Shown here: in pieces, positions 13,636-21,259 of the stretch
Layout of the letters: each line of letters opens with the position of its first letter
Numbering within the stretch: position 1 is the first letter of the stretch
Assembly: GCA_023245565.1 (NCBI GenBank)
Contig: JAHFKB010000013.1
Location: 1-26,417, forward strand
From: an archaeon
GTDB taxonomy: Archaea > Nanobdellota > Nanobdellia > SCGC-AAA011-G17 > GW2011-AR18
Length of the DNA: 26,417 bases
Reading direction: 5' to 3'
Notes under the pieces: model-generated
Told to the model about the DNA's origin: nothing
Database searches by the model: none
Seen by the model: only the letters and a program-made list of their open reading frames with translations
Program-made: the position numbers and the translations under genes

Positions 13636-14588
13636 TTTTCTGTTGATTTTTTTATTACTTTTGTATTTTTATTACTTGTTATTATAATTATTCCTATTAT
13701 TGCTAATATAACCATAAAAATATAAGTTATTACATTCTTAGCTTTTACATTAGTAGATTCATATATTGTTCTACCTGTTATAGAGTTTCCCATTAAATTT
13801 ATAACGCTTTCGGACATATTTGTATTATTTTTAAGTACTTGTTGTTTAGGATTAACTTGACTTTCATTTTTACAATTATTAATTATTGTAATATTCTCTG
13901 ATTTTTCTAAGTCTTTGGATTTTACTATGAATTTATAGTTTCCGTTTGTAATATTACAATTATTAGGTATCTCTAATGTTAGGTTTAATTCTACTAATTT
14001 AAAAGACTCATTAATTATATATTCTTTAATTTCTGTAATATTTTCTATGTAATTTAATATACTATAATTTGAATTATTTCCAGTGTAGATATTTACTGAG
14101 CTATTTAATGTTTCTCCAATATTTATTTTTTTTGTTCTATTTAAATATATTTTCTCTATTGTTATACTTGGATTTGGGTCTTTTTCTACTTCAACTAAAA
14201 CCTTTACTTCATTTGAAGTTTGATTATTAACATTTATACAATCAATTTTAGTTAAATTATTCTTAATTTTAATGTAAGTTGTTTCTAATAATTTTGGAGT
14301 AAATTGTTTTTGATTTGTGTTTGTTGTTTTTACAGGATCTTTTATAGTTATATTATTGGCTTCTATCCAATATTCTATTGTAAAATTATGATTTTTTTCA
14401 TTTAGTTTATTTGATATTAATATTTTTTCTTCATTATTGTATATATTTTTATCAGTTTCTAAACTTAAATTTATATCACAGTAACCTTCTGGTAATATTT
14501 TTATTGTGGTATTTTCTGTTTCATTACATGGATGTCCAAATGCTATAGGTACTATTAATAATATTATTAATATAAGTAATTTTTTCAT
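13611..14588 (-). CDS. Sequon-rich secreted surface protein with C-terminal anchor
   Basis: A 325-residue protein: signal peptide (residues 1-18, 'LLILIILLIVPIAFG', cut before 'HPCNE'), a beta-rich ectodomain with an unusually large number of NxS/T sequons, then 'NSITGRTIYESTN' directly before a membrane segment (about 285-303) and a basic tail. The many sequons suggest heavy N-glycosylation outside the cell. The 'ITGR' motif next to the membrane recalls the 'FTGH'/'LTGY' motifs at the N-terminal anchors of the 3055 and 4043 proteins. No named family recognised. The 3' end overlaps the 13231 gene. Confidence 0.7.
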   Translation of the reverse strand: MKKLLILIILLIVPIAFGHPCNETENTTIKILPEGYCDINLSLETDKNIYNNEEKILISNKLNEKNHNFTIEYWIEANNITIKDPVKTTNTNQKQFTPKLLETTYIKIKNNLTKIDCINVNNQTSNEVKVLVEVEKDPNPSITIEKIYLNRTKKINIGETLNSSVNIYTGNNSNYSILNYIENITEIKEYIINESFKLVELNLTLEIPNNCNITNGNYKFIVKSKDLEKSENITIINNCKNESQVNPKQQVLKNNTNMSESVINLMGNSITGRTIYESTNVKAKNVITYIFMVILAIIGIIIITSNKNTKVIKKSTEKWSSQLEQ

Positions 14589-14610
14589 AGATATATTATT
14601 TAATTTTAAA

Positions 14611-14620
14611 CTTTAAATAC
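14611..14620 (-). promoter_or_regulatory. TATA box of the 14588 surface-protein gene
   Basis: Reverse-strand GTATTTAAAG is centred about 27 nt before ATG 14588, indicating leaderless transcription separate from the ABC-exporter genes upstream. Confidence 0.5.
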
Positions 14621-14661
14621 TTAATTTAGAATTTCTTGAAAAATTTTCATTAATTTTGAAA

Positions 14662-16320
14662 CTATTCTGCTGTTGGTCTGTTTTTTATAATTAAATAGAG
14701 TAATATTAATAGGATTAGACTTATTATTAATAACTTTAAAATTACTTCTATATTTAGTGAGGTGTTGTATATAATTATGCTTTCTAATGAATTAATACTA
14801 AGTGTTAATGGTAGATTTGATCCAATTTCTTTCATAAATTCTGGCATAATTTCAAAAGGAAATAATAAATTACTTAAAAAAAACATAGGAAGTATTACTA
14901 CTAAAGAACTTAGCAATGCTGTATTTTCTGAATCAGAAATTGAACCTAAAATTAATCCTATTAAAATAAAATTTATAGAAGATATTAATAAAGTTAATAA
15001 TACTGAACCATATAATGGAATTGTTATTCCGAAGAATTTTAATACAATTAGCATTACTGTTAATTCTATTGCTGATATTATTATAAAAAACAAGATTTTT
15101 GATATTAAAATTATTATTATTGGTGTTGGACTTAATAAGGCTCTGGCTAATGTTCCTATTTTTCTTTCATATACTATATTTGAAGATGAAATTAATATTG
15201 TTGTAAATAATAGTAGGAGTAATATTAACCCTGGAGCTAAAAATTCAAAATAAGTTTTTTCACCGAAAACTTTATTCTCATTTAGGGCTACAGCTCTTAC
15301 AATGTTTTTAGGATCTCTAGAAGTGTAAACATCTAGTAGTTGTGTTGTTGCATTTAATTCATCTATAGTATTAATTAAACTATTTGTATATTCAAAAAAA
15401 GTATTATTTAATTCTTCTAATTTATTTATTATTTCTTCTTTTGATTTATTTACTAGGTTAATTTTATTTGATATATTATTTGTATTTATAGAATTTATTG
15501 CATTATTTATTTTATTTTCTTGATCTTTTGAATTGTTTAAGTTCTTTTCTAAATTAATTATACTCTGATTTATCTTTATACATTCTTTATTTATTGGTGT
15601 TGAACAACTAGAATTATAGAATAATTTTAGAGATTCTAACTCTTCTGATAGATCTTTACTTAAACTTATGTTTGTTAAATTTATATTAGAAAATGTTTCA
15701 TTTAATAATTTTATTTGATTGTTAATATCTTCAATTTTAATATAAGATAAGTTTTCTTGCAAGCTTATTATATTTTTTTGCTGCAATTCAGCTTGGTCTT
15801 TTGCAATAGAAGCTTCCTTTACAGCTATTTTTAATTTTTTATTTAATTTATTTAAATTATCCCAAGCTTTATTTATAAAATCTGTGCCTATATTTTCATT
15901 TAAATTTTGTATTAAAGCCTTTATTGATTCACTAGCTATAATTGCTGTTTGAGTTTTTGAATTATCAACATATAGTATTATTTCACTACCATAACCATCT
16001 CTAATATTTTTTGAGAATTCTTCAGGTATAATTAATGATGCTCTTAATTTTCCTTTAAGAACTAATTCTTGTGCTTTTTCTTCACATTTATTTTCTAAAT
16101 TAGTAATTTCAAATAAAGGTATTTTTATTTCTTTATATTCTTGATCTAGATTACATAAACCCAGTTTTATACTGTTTATTGAGTTAGCATTTGTTGTTTG
16201 ACCAAATATATTTCCTAGAATAAATAAAATTAATATTGGTGCTAAAATTATCAATATTAAAGTTTTATGATCTCTCTTTAATAATTTGAGATCTTTTTTA
16301 ATTAATTTATTTATTTTCAT
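14662..16320 (-). CDS. ABC-2 type exporter permease with a long extracellular coiled-coil insert
   Basis: A 552-residue membrane protein. TM1 (about residues 22-40, 'LILIILAPILILFILGNIFG') is followed by a large external segment (about 45-355), then about five more membrane helices and a C-terminal helix. This is the ABC2_membrane/YhgE-Pip-like plan. Residues ~45-140 form the usual external domain ('GLCNLDQEYKEIKIPLFEI', 'LVLKGKLRASLIIPEEFS'); residues ~150-320 are an added Asn/Leu/Glu-rich coiled coil, longer than in most ABC-2 permeases. Its start overlaps the ATPase gene by 14 nt, so it pairs with that ATPase to export an unknown substrate or extract lipids or peptides. Confidence 0.85.
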   Translation of the reverse strand: MKINKLIKKDLKLLKRDHKTLILIILAPILILFILGNIFGQTTNANSINSIKLGLCNLDQEYKEIKIPLFEITNLENKCEEKAQELVLKGKLRASLIIPEEFSKNIRDGYGSEIILYVDNSKTQTAIIASESIKALIQNLNENIGTDFINKAWDNLNKLNKKLKIAVKEASIAKDQAELQQKNIISLQENLSYIKIEDINNQIKLLNETFSNINLTNISLSKDLSEELESLKLFYNSSCSTPINKECIKINQSIINLEKNLNNSKDQENKINNAINSINTNNISNKINLVNKSKEEIINKLEELNNTFFEYTNSLINTIDELNATTQLLDVYTSRDPKNIVRAVALNENKVFGEKTYFEFLAPGLILLLLLFTTILISSSNIVYERKIGTLARALLSPTPIIIILISKILFFIIISAIELTVMLIVLKFFGITIPLYGSVLLTLLISSINFILIGLILGSISDSENTALLSSLVVILPMFFLSNLLFPFEIMPEFMKEIGSNLPLTLSINSLESIIIYNTSLNIEVILKLLIISLILLILLYLIIKNRPTAE

Positions 16321-17026
16321 TTTTTATTAGATTTATGAAGGCTTCTTCTAAAGTCTTGTAACCTTTTTTCAATTTTTTTGGTGTATCTATTGCAGTAATT
16401 TCTCCAGATCTTAGAATTGCTATTCTATCACAAAGTAATTCTGCTTCATCTAGATAATGTGTGCAAAATAATATTGTAACTCCTTTCTCTTTTATTTTTT
16501 TTATTATTTCCCATAAAGCTCTTCTTGATACTGGATCTACTCCTGCTGTTGGTTCATCTAGATAAATTATTTTTGGATCATGTATTAATGCTATAGCTAT
16601 GCTTAATCTTCTTTTCATTCCTCCAGATAAAGAACTTGCTAATGAATTTGTTTTATTTTCTATTTCTAATAATTTTAATATTTCTTCTGATCTTTTTTTT
16701 ATAACTAATTTTTTTAAATTGTAAAGTGAGCCAAAATATTCTAGATTTTCTTTTACTGTTAAATTTGCATAAAATGTTTCTTCTTGAGGAACCCAGCCAA
16801 TTAGTGGTTTTATTTTATTTGTTTCATCTATTGAAATATTATTTATTTTTACAATTCCTGAAGTTGGCTTTTGAAAACAGGTTAAGATTTTTATCATTGT
16901 AGATTTGCCTGCCCCATTTGGGCCTAGAATTCCAAATATCTCAGATTTATTTACCTCATAACTTATTCCTTTTAGGGCTAAAAAATTCTTATATTTTTTC
17001 TTTAGGTTTTTGACTAATAACATCAT
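16307..17026 (-). CDS. ABC exporter ATP-binding protein (CcmA/DrrA-type)
   Basis: A 239-residue cytosolic ATPase with all core motifs: Walker A 'GPNGAGKST' (35-43), Q-loop 'WVPQEETFY' (78-86), ABC signature 'LSGGMKRRLSIA' (133-144), Walker B 'IIYLDEPT' (153-160), D-loop 'AGVDP' and the switch histidine in 'LFCTHYLDEAE'. It powers the permease encoded next. Its ATG overlaps the stop of the upstream HPF-like gene by one base, so it belongs to a four-gene unit of hjc, HPF-like, ATPase and permease. Two adjacent ATGs (17026, 17023) could serve as start. Confidence 0.95.
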   Translation of the reverse strand: MMLLVKNLKKKYKNFLALKGISYEVNKSEIFGILGPNGAGKSTMIKILTCFQKPTSGIVKINNISIDETNKIKPLIGWVPQEETFYANLTVKENLEYFGSLYNLKKLVIKKRSEEILKLLEIENKTNSLASSLSGGMKRRLSIAIALIHDPKIIYLDEPTAGVDPVSRRALWEIIKKIKEKGVTILFCTHYLDEAELLCDRIAILRSGEITAIDTPKKLKKGYKTLEEAFINLIKNENK

Positions 17027-17406
17027 TAACTTTTAAATTTATTAAACAAAGCTTTTAATCCAGTCCCTTTTTTCCAAGTTTCACTGTCTGTTCTTAAATG
17101 GTGTTTTACTTCTGACTCAAGACTTTTCATTTCTTTATGCAATGCTTTTTTTAGGTCCCAATCTCCACCTTTTTCTGTTTCTAAGTTTCTATTGCTTAAT
17201 ATTTTTCCAGGCATTTCTAACCTCATACTTATTAAAAATCTTTTTCTTGTTTCTTTTTTTAATGTTTTAATATGAACCATTAAATCTGCAGGGTTTTTTA
17301 AAAGTCTTTGAATCTTTGGAAATTCTTTTTCTATGATATTTTTTAAAATACTTTGTTCTTCTGAACTTAAGTCTTTTAATCCACTATATTTTATTATATC
17401 ATTCAT
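17026..17406 (-). CDS. HPF/RaiA-like ribosome-associated protein
   Basis: A 126-residue protein. The order helix ('SSEEQSILKNIIEKEFPKI'), strand ('DLMVHIKTL'), strands ('KRFLISMRLEMPGKILSN') and helix ('DWDLKKALHKEMKSLESEV') matches the hibernation-promoting factor/RaiA fold, with a basic tail. In bacteria such proteins silence idle ribosomes; archaeal relatives are less studied, and this assignment rests on pattern only. I chose ATG 17406 because a GAAGGTG ribosome-binding site lies about six bases upstream; a GTG nine bases earlier is less likely. It overlaps the hjc 3' end by 8 nt and the ATPase start by 1 nt. Confidence 0.55.
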   Translation of the reverse strand: MNDIIKYSGLKDLSSEEQSILKNIIEKEFPKIQRLLKNPADLMVHIKTLKKETRKRFLISMRLEMPGKILSNRNLETEKGGDWDLKKALHKEMKSLESEVKHHLRTDSETWKKGTGLKALFNKFKS

Positions 17407-17803
17407 TTTTTTCACCTTCTTTTATTATATCTTCGAATTTTAAACCTCTTTCTTGTGCTAATTCTATATTTATCAATAAGTTTGAGCTTTTAGTTTTTTC
17501 TAATGATTCTGGTTTTAAAAAATACCAGCCTTTGTGATTAAATCTTATAGCTAACCAAGCTTCAGCTCCAAATTTAGACGCAAAATCTGTAATTTGTGTT
17601 ATATCTTCTGGATATAGATATTTTGATTTTGCTTTAGTTGATTTACATTCTATAGCAAGACATCTTTTTTTATTTCCTGCTAATACATCTGGATTTGGAT
17701 CTTTTGTTAAACCTGAACCAGCTATTCTTATTGCAGCCCATGAACCTGTTTGATTAAATAAATGAACTAATTCTCTTTCAGTACGTGATCCTTTCTGACT
17801 CAT
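17399..17803 (-). CDS. hjc: Holliday junction resolvase Hjc
   Basis: A 134-residue nuclease of the archaeal Hjc family, which cuts four-way DNA junctions in recombination. Residues include 'KGSRTERELVHLF' (4-16, with the catalytic-region R and E), 'RIAGSG' (26-31), D39 in 'NPDVLAGNKK', and E52/K54 in 'LAIECKSTK', together the E...PD...ExK metal site. 'AEAWLAIRF' and 'GWYFLKPE' follow as in known Hjc. Length is typical. It begins a leaderless operon (TATA about 25 nt upstream) with the HPF-like and ABC-exporter genes. Confidence 0.95.
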   Translation of the reverse strand: MSQKGSRTERELVHLFNQTGSWAAIRIAGSGLTKDPNPDVLAGNKKRCLAIECKSTKAKSKYLYPEDITQITDFASKFGAEAWLAIRFNHKGWYFLKPESLEKTKSSNLLINIELAQERGLKFEDIIKEGEKNE

Positions 17804-17823
17804 TTCATAATAATTTGTTTATT

Positions 17824-17832
17824 TCTATAAAT
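17824..17832 (-). promoter_or_regulatory. TATA box of the hjc operon
   Basis: The reverse strand reads ATTTATAGA, centred about 25 nt before ATG 17803. It drives a leaderless hjc transcript that probably includes the three downstream overlapping genes. Confidence 0.55.
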
Positions 17833-17887
17833 AACTTTGCATTTTTTAAATAAAATTAGAAAAATTAAATAAATAAAAGAAAAAATA

Positions 17888-17905
17888 AGAGACTTATAAG
17901 TCTCT
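17888..17905 (-). terminator. Palindromic terminator-like hairpin after the histone-fold-like gene
   Basis: AGAGACTTATAAGTCTCT is a perfect 18-bp palindrome that includes the stop codon of the upstream gene. On the reverse strand it is followed by TATTTTTTCTTTT, so it has the form of a hairpin plus T-run. In archaea the T-run alone can terminate transcription. Confidence 0.5.
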
Positions 17906-18064
17906 AGGTTGAATAGTTGACCTTTTATTTTCTTTAGATCTTCTACAAGCTTCTTTAATAAGCATTTCTACTTTCATACTTAAAGCGTCTGCAAAATCTC
18001 CAGAAACATTCATTCCTTTTGCTACGTCTTTTATTTTACTTCTTACAACTAATAGTTCACTCAT
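17894..18064 (-). CDS. Small histone-fold-like DNA-binding protein (DUF1931-like)
   Basis: A 56-residue protein beginning MSELLVVRSKIKDVAKGMNV and ending 'RSTIQPRDL'. The layout is a short first helix ('SKIKDVAK'), a long central helix ('GDFADALSMKVEMLIKEACR'), then the 'R.T...rDl' turn that in histones precedes the last helix, which is cut very short here. It looks like the small histone-fold proteins (DUF1931 type) of archaea, probably dimeric and DNA-binding; no DNA target can be inferred. A perfect GGAGG ribosome-binding site lies just before ATG 18064, and it has its own promoter, a leader of about 75 nt and a terminator-like hairpin, suggesting a well-expressed single gene. Confidence 0.75.
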   Translation of the reverse strand: MSELLVVRSKIKDVAKGMNVSGDFADALSMKVEMLIKEACRRSKENKRSTIQPRDL

Positions 18065-18160
18065 TTTTATTCCTCCGGTATTTTTGTGTTTATCATAAAA
18101 CGAGAAATGGGTTTTAACGCCTTTTTACCTCGCTTTTCTATAATTCAGCAAATTTTTGGA

Positions 18161-18169
18161 TTTATAAAT
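18161..18169 (-). promoter_or_regulatory. TATA box and leader of the histone-fold-like gene
   Basis: Reverse-strand ATTTATAAA lies about 100 nt before ATG 18064, predicting a 5' leader of about 75 nt. The leader contains a weak GCGAG/CTCGT pairing and the GGAGG site. It is one of the few long leaders in this window. Confidence 0.4.
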
Positions 18170-18194
18170 GTTTCTTTGTTACTTGAAATAAATG

Positions 18195-18461
18195 TTAAAT
18201 TAATTCTTTTAATAATTTAATTACTCTTTTTTTCCCTATTATTAAAATAAAATTTGCTAACTTTGGACCTTTTTCTTTATTTATTAAAATTTTATAAAAT
18301 AAACTAAAGAATTCTTTGATATTTATTTTTGATTCTTGAATTACTTTGTAGAACTCTCCATGCAATTCTTCATCATTTATTTTTTTTGGATTTTCTAAAA
18401 TTTTTATTGCTAAATTTATTATTTCTTTTTCTGATAAATTTTTAATTATCTGTTTTTGGTT
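18195..18461 (-). pseudogene. Remnant of a class I lysyl-tRNA synthetase (C-terminal domain only)
   Basis: A frame of 88 sense codons is open from just after a TGA inside the end of lysS to TAA 18197-18195, with no ATG start. The translation carries 'EEELHGEFYKVIQ'-type sequence (seen as DEELHGEFYKVIQESK), then 'IKEFFSLFYKILINKEKGPK' and 'LANFILIIGKKRVIKLLKEL'. This matches my memory of the C-terminal anticodon-binding helical domain of archaeal class I LysRS (LysK: 'F.a.Y..llGkerGPrlg.f...l....v..rL'). The rest of LysK (about 440 residues with the catalytic Rossmann fold) is missing. It overlaps the last 20 nt of the class II LysRS gene in the +1 frame. The open frame in AT-rich DNA suggests recent decay, or translation by frameshift or from TTG. 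Confidence 0.55.
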
Positions 18462-19914
18462 TCATTGTTGGGAAAAGAATTACATCTCTTATAGATTCAG
18501 CTCCAGTAAGTAACATTACCATTCTATCAACACCAATGCCTATTCCTGTATTTGGAGGTAACCCTATCTCTAGAGCTTCTATAAAATCTTCATCCATTGG
18601 ATGTGCTTCTTCATCGCCACCACGTCCTTTTTTAGCTTGTTCTTCTAATAATTTTTTTTGTAAAATGGGATCATTTAATTCTGTGTAGCAATTTCCTACT
18701 TCAAAACCATTAATGAAAGGTTCAACTCTTTCAATTAATTCAGGATTTTTTCTGTGTATTTTAGCTAGAGGACAAGATTCTTTAGGATGATCTATAATAT
18801 GTGTTGGCTGAATTAATTTATCTTCACATAATCCTTCGAATAGTAATAGTATCATTTCTCCTCTATTGGGTTCTCCTTCATATTCAATTTTATTATTTTT
18901 TATTTTATCTAGTAATTCTTCATCATTTAATTTATTTATATCAATTTTCGCTAATTCTTTTATGGCTTCTTTAATTGTAAGTTTTTTCCATGGGGCTTTT
19001 AATTCAATTTTATTATTCATGTACTCAATTTTTGTTGTTCCCAATACTTCTTTTGCTACATAATCCCATAATTCTTCTGTTAATTTCATTGCATCATTGT
19101 AATCTGCATAAGCCCATTGTATTTCCATCATTGCAAATTCAGGATTATGAGTTCTATCTGCATCTTCATTTCTAAAACAAGAACTTAGATCATATATTTT
19201 TTCAAATCCTCCAACAATTAATCTTTTTAAATCTAATTCATATGCTATTCTTAAATATACTTGCATATTCCATGCGTTTATTTTTGTTGTAAAAGGTCTA
19301 GCATTTGCTCCCCCATACTGGGTTTGTAAGATTGGTGTTCTTACTTCGATGAATCCTCTTTTATCTAAGAATTCTCTTATGGCTTTGTAAATTTTTGCTC
19401 TTTTGATAAATACTTCTTTAACTTCAGGATTAACAATTAAATCAACATATCTTTTTCTATATCTAATTTCTGTATCTTTTAATCCATGAAATTTTTCTGG
19501 TAGTGGCCTTAGCGATTTGGCTAAAATACTTAGTTCTTTTACCCATATAGAAACTTCTCCCATTTTTGTTCTGAAAATTAGGCCTTTTATTCCTACCAGG
19601 TCTCCTAGATCTAATTTTTTTAGTAATGAATAATTTTCTTTTCCTATTTCATCTTCTCTAATGTATATTTGTATTTTTCCAGTTATATCTTGAATATGAG
19701 CAAAAGAGGCTTTACCCATTTCTCTTATTGTCATAATTCTTCCTGCTATTGAAACTTCATCTTTTGTTTTTTCCTCTCTATTCAATTTTTCATACTTTTC
19801 TAAAATTTCTTTAGTATGATTTTTTTGATCAAATTTATAAGGATATGGATTTATTCCTAATTTTTTTATCTCTTCTAATTTTTTTAGCCTTTCTTCAATT
19901 AGTTTATTTTCCAT
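18442..19914 (-). CDS. lysS: Lysyl-tRNA synthetase, class II
   Basis: A 490-residue enzyme that charges tRNA-Lys. Residues ~55-140 are the OB-fold anticodon-binding domain ('VSIAGRIMTIREMGKASFAH'). The class II catalytic core follows: motif 1 near 'FIEVRTPILQTQYGGANARP', motif 2 'FRNEDADRTHNPEFAMMEIQ', and motif 3 'GIGIGVDRMVMLLTG', with 'EVGNCYTELNDP' between. The end 'ILFPTMKP' is standard, so the enzyme is complete. I start at ATG 19914, 25-26 nt after a TATA box; a TTG nine bases upstream would lie before the expected transcription start. Many archaea instead use class I LysRS; the C-terminal remnant of one lies directly downstream. Confidence 0.96.
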   Translation of the reverse strand: MENKLIEERLKKLEEIKKLGINPYPYKFDQKNHTKEILEKYEKLNREEKTKDEVSIAGRIMTIREMGKASFAHIQDITGKIQIYIREDEIGKENYSLLKKLDLGDLVGIKGLIFRTKMGEVSIWVKELSILAKSLRPLPEKFHGLKDTEIRYRKRYVDLIVNPEVKEVFIKRAKIYKAIREFLDKRGFIEVRTPILQTQYGGANARPFTTKINAWNMQVYLRIAYELDLKRLIVGGFEKIYDLSSCFRNEDADRTHNPEFAMMEIQWAYADYNDAMKLTEELWDYVAKEVLGTTKIEYMNNKIELKAPWKKLTIKEAIKELAKIDINKLNDEELLDKIKNNKIEYEGEPNRGEMILLLFEGLCEDKLIQPTHIIDHPKESCPLAKIHRKNPELIERVEPFINGFEVGNCYTELNDPILQKKLLEEQAKKGRGGDEEAHPMDEDFIEALEIGLPPNTGIGIGVDRMVMLLTGAESIRDVILFPTMKPKTDN

Positions 19915-19935
19915 AAAACTCAAAGAAAATTCTAT

Positions 19936-19943
19936 GTTTAAAA
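19936..19943 (-). promoter_or_regulatory. TATA box of lysS
   Basis: Reverse-strand TTTTAAAC is centred 25-26 nt before ATG 19914, supporting that start and a leaderless transcript. Confidence 0.45.
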
Positions 19944-19954
19944 ACCTTACTAAT

Positions 19955-20485
19955 TTATTTATCTAGTTGGGTTATATCTTTAACAAAGTATTGAAGTGTT
20001 TTGAATTTATCCTCTAGTTCTTTCTCATCTCCAAAACTAAGAGAACTTATTACTCTCTTTGTTTTCTTTCCTATCAAAAAAATGTAGTCTTGGGTTATGA
20101 TTATATTAAACTTTTTATATTCAACTAAAGTGTGGTTTTTTTCTTTTACAACTTTTTCTTCTTTGCCCAAGTATTTTTCTGCTAATGACTTTATGTTTGG
20201 AGCTGATCTTAAACTTTTCATTTTAATATTCAAGCATTCATTTACAAAAGGAGTTACTTGATCTTTTTTATTTATGAATGGTAGACTTTTGAATACTCTT
20301 ACAGGATGGTCGTTTATAAAAAATATAAGATTTTCTCCTAAGTGAAAATAAATTCTTTCTTTATCGTCTAAAATTACTTCAAAATACTCTAAACCTTTTA
20401 TAATTCCTTTAGATTTCACTTTTGTTTTTAAATCTTCATCAAACTTTCTAATATCTTCTAATAAATCATTTAAACTGTAACCCAT
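19955..20485 (-). CDS. Soluble protein of unknown function
   Basis: A 176-residue, charged, lysine-rich protein without signal or membrane helices. The N-terminal part alternates helix and strand ('GLEYFEVILDDKERIYFHLG', 'ENLIFFINDHPVRVFKSLPF'); the C-terminal half has strands 'KKFNIIITQDYIFLIGKKTK' and a helix. I do not recognise it. It has its own promoter (TATA near 20506-20518) and lies upstream of, and in the same direction as, lysS, 40 nt away. Confidence 0.6.
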   Translation of the reverse strand: MGYSLNDLLEDIRKFDEDLKTKVKSKGIIKGLEYFEVILDDKERIYFHLGENLIFFINDHPVRVFKSLPFINKKDQVTPFVNECLNIKMKSLRSAPNIKSLAEKYLGKEEKVVKEKNHTLVEYKKFNIIITQDYIFLIGKKTKRVISSLSFGDEKELEDKFKTLQYFVKDITQLDK

Positions 20486-20505
20486 ATTTTATTTCTATAT
20501 ACTTT

Positions 20506-20518
20506 CTTTAAATATTTT
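20506..20518 (-). promoter_or_regulatory. TATA box of the 20485 gene
   Basis: Reverse-strand AAAATATTTAAAG is centred about 27 nt before ATG 20485. Confidence 0.45.
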
Positions 20519-20523
20519 ACTAA

Positions 20524-21228
20524 TTAGAATTCAATTTCTCTTTTATCTTTATTTAATATAAAATAATTTATATTTCCATTACAATATTTTTCTACTAAGT
20601 CTTTAAATTCCTTAGTTACTATTTCTATTCCTTCTTTTGTACTTGGAGCTAAACCTTCTATTACTAAAATGCTATTTTTTGTTTCTTCTGTTAATTTTGT
20701 TCTATCTGCTTCTCTCCAATTCCATCTACGACATATAGCTGAAATTTGATCTTTGTAAATTACTTCATTTTCATGTGGTGGTCTTGCATCTTTATCTCCT
20801 AAAGTTATTATTGGTTTTTCATTTGATGATGCAAATGTTAATTCTATATTTCCTTCTATTTTATCTAGATCTTCTCCACCTATTGGAAGCATATATTTTA
20901 TAGATAATAAGTTGTAAATGTCTACTAGTTTGTTAATATGTCTTAATTCTTCTCCAGATAAAATTCTTCTATAAAGTGATTCTATTGAAGATTTATTTTT
21001 CTTTGGCTCTCCACAAAAAATAGAGTAAGCTTTTCTCCAGCAATTTATTTTAGGGTGTTCTGACAATGTTTCTGTTTTATAATTTTGTCTAATAAACTTT
21101 TCTTTATCTTTTATTTGTTTTAAGATATCTTCTGGAATTCCTTTGTTATTAATATCTTTAGCTATAATTACCCCTATATTTAACCCTTCAAATTTCTCAA
21201 ACATTTTATCATTTATTATTAGCTTCAT
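20524..21228 (-). CDS. B3/B4 domain protein (PheRS-beta editing-domain relative, COG3382-like)
   Basis: A 234-residue soluble protein. The region from about residue 60 to 225 reads as a stand-alone B3/B4 domain: 'HPKINCWRKAYSIFCGEPKK' followed by 'SSIESLYRRILSGEELRHIN', 'LVDIYNLLSIKYMLPIGGED' and 'EVIYKDQISAICRRWNWREA'. In phenylalanyl-tRNA synthetase this domain removes wrongly attached tyrosine; solo copies in archaea and bacteria are thought to edit mischarged tRNA or bind nucleic acid. The conserved 'YS.f.G..pkk' and 'N..S..y..P.g..D' patterns are present, so it looks intact. Substrate unknown. It neighbours a tRNA synthetase and a THUMP methyltransferase but has its own promoter. Confidence 0.75.
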   Translation of the reverse strand: MKLIINDKMFEKFEGLNIGVIIAKDINNKGIPEDILKQIKDKEKFIRQNYKTETLSEHPKINCWRKAYSIFCGEPKKNKSSIESLYRRILSGEELRHINKLVDIYNLLSIKYMLPIGGEDLDKIEGNIELTFASSNEKPIITLGDKDARPPHENEVIYKDQISAICRRWNWREADRTKLTEETKNSILVIEGLAPSTKEGIEIVTKEFKDLVEKYCNGNINYFILNKDKREIEF

Positions 21229-21248
21229 ATTTTTATTGTTTTAATAAA

Positions 21249-21258
21249 GTTTATAAGG
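21249..21258 (-). promoter_or_regulatory. TATA box of the B3/B4 gene
   Basis: Reverse-strand CCTTATAAAC is centred 25-26 nt before ATG 21228. It sits only ~2 nt from the end of the upstream THUMP gene. Confidence 0.5.
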
Positions 21259-21259
21259 T

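Noticed and set aside
14762..15253. A 163-codon open frame on the + strand
   Set aside because: It lies wholly antisense to the membrane half of the ABC permease, its translation is a mirror of those helices (Ile/Asn-rich), and it has no ribosome-binding site or TATA box at the right spacing.
18866..19175. Two overlapping + strand open frames
   Set aside because: Both are shadows within the catalytic core of lysS.
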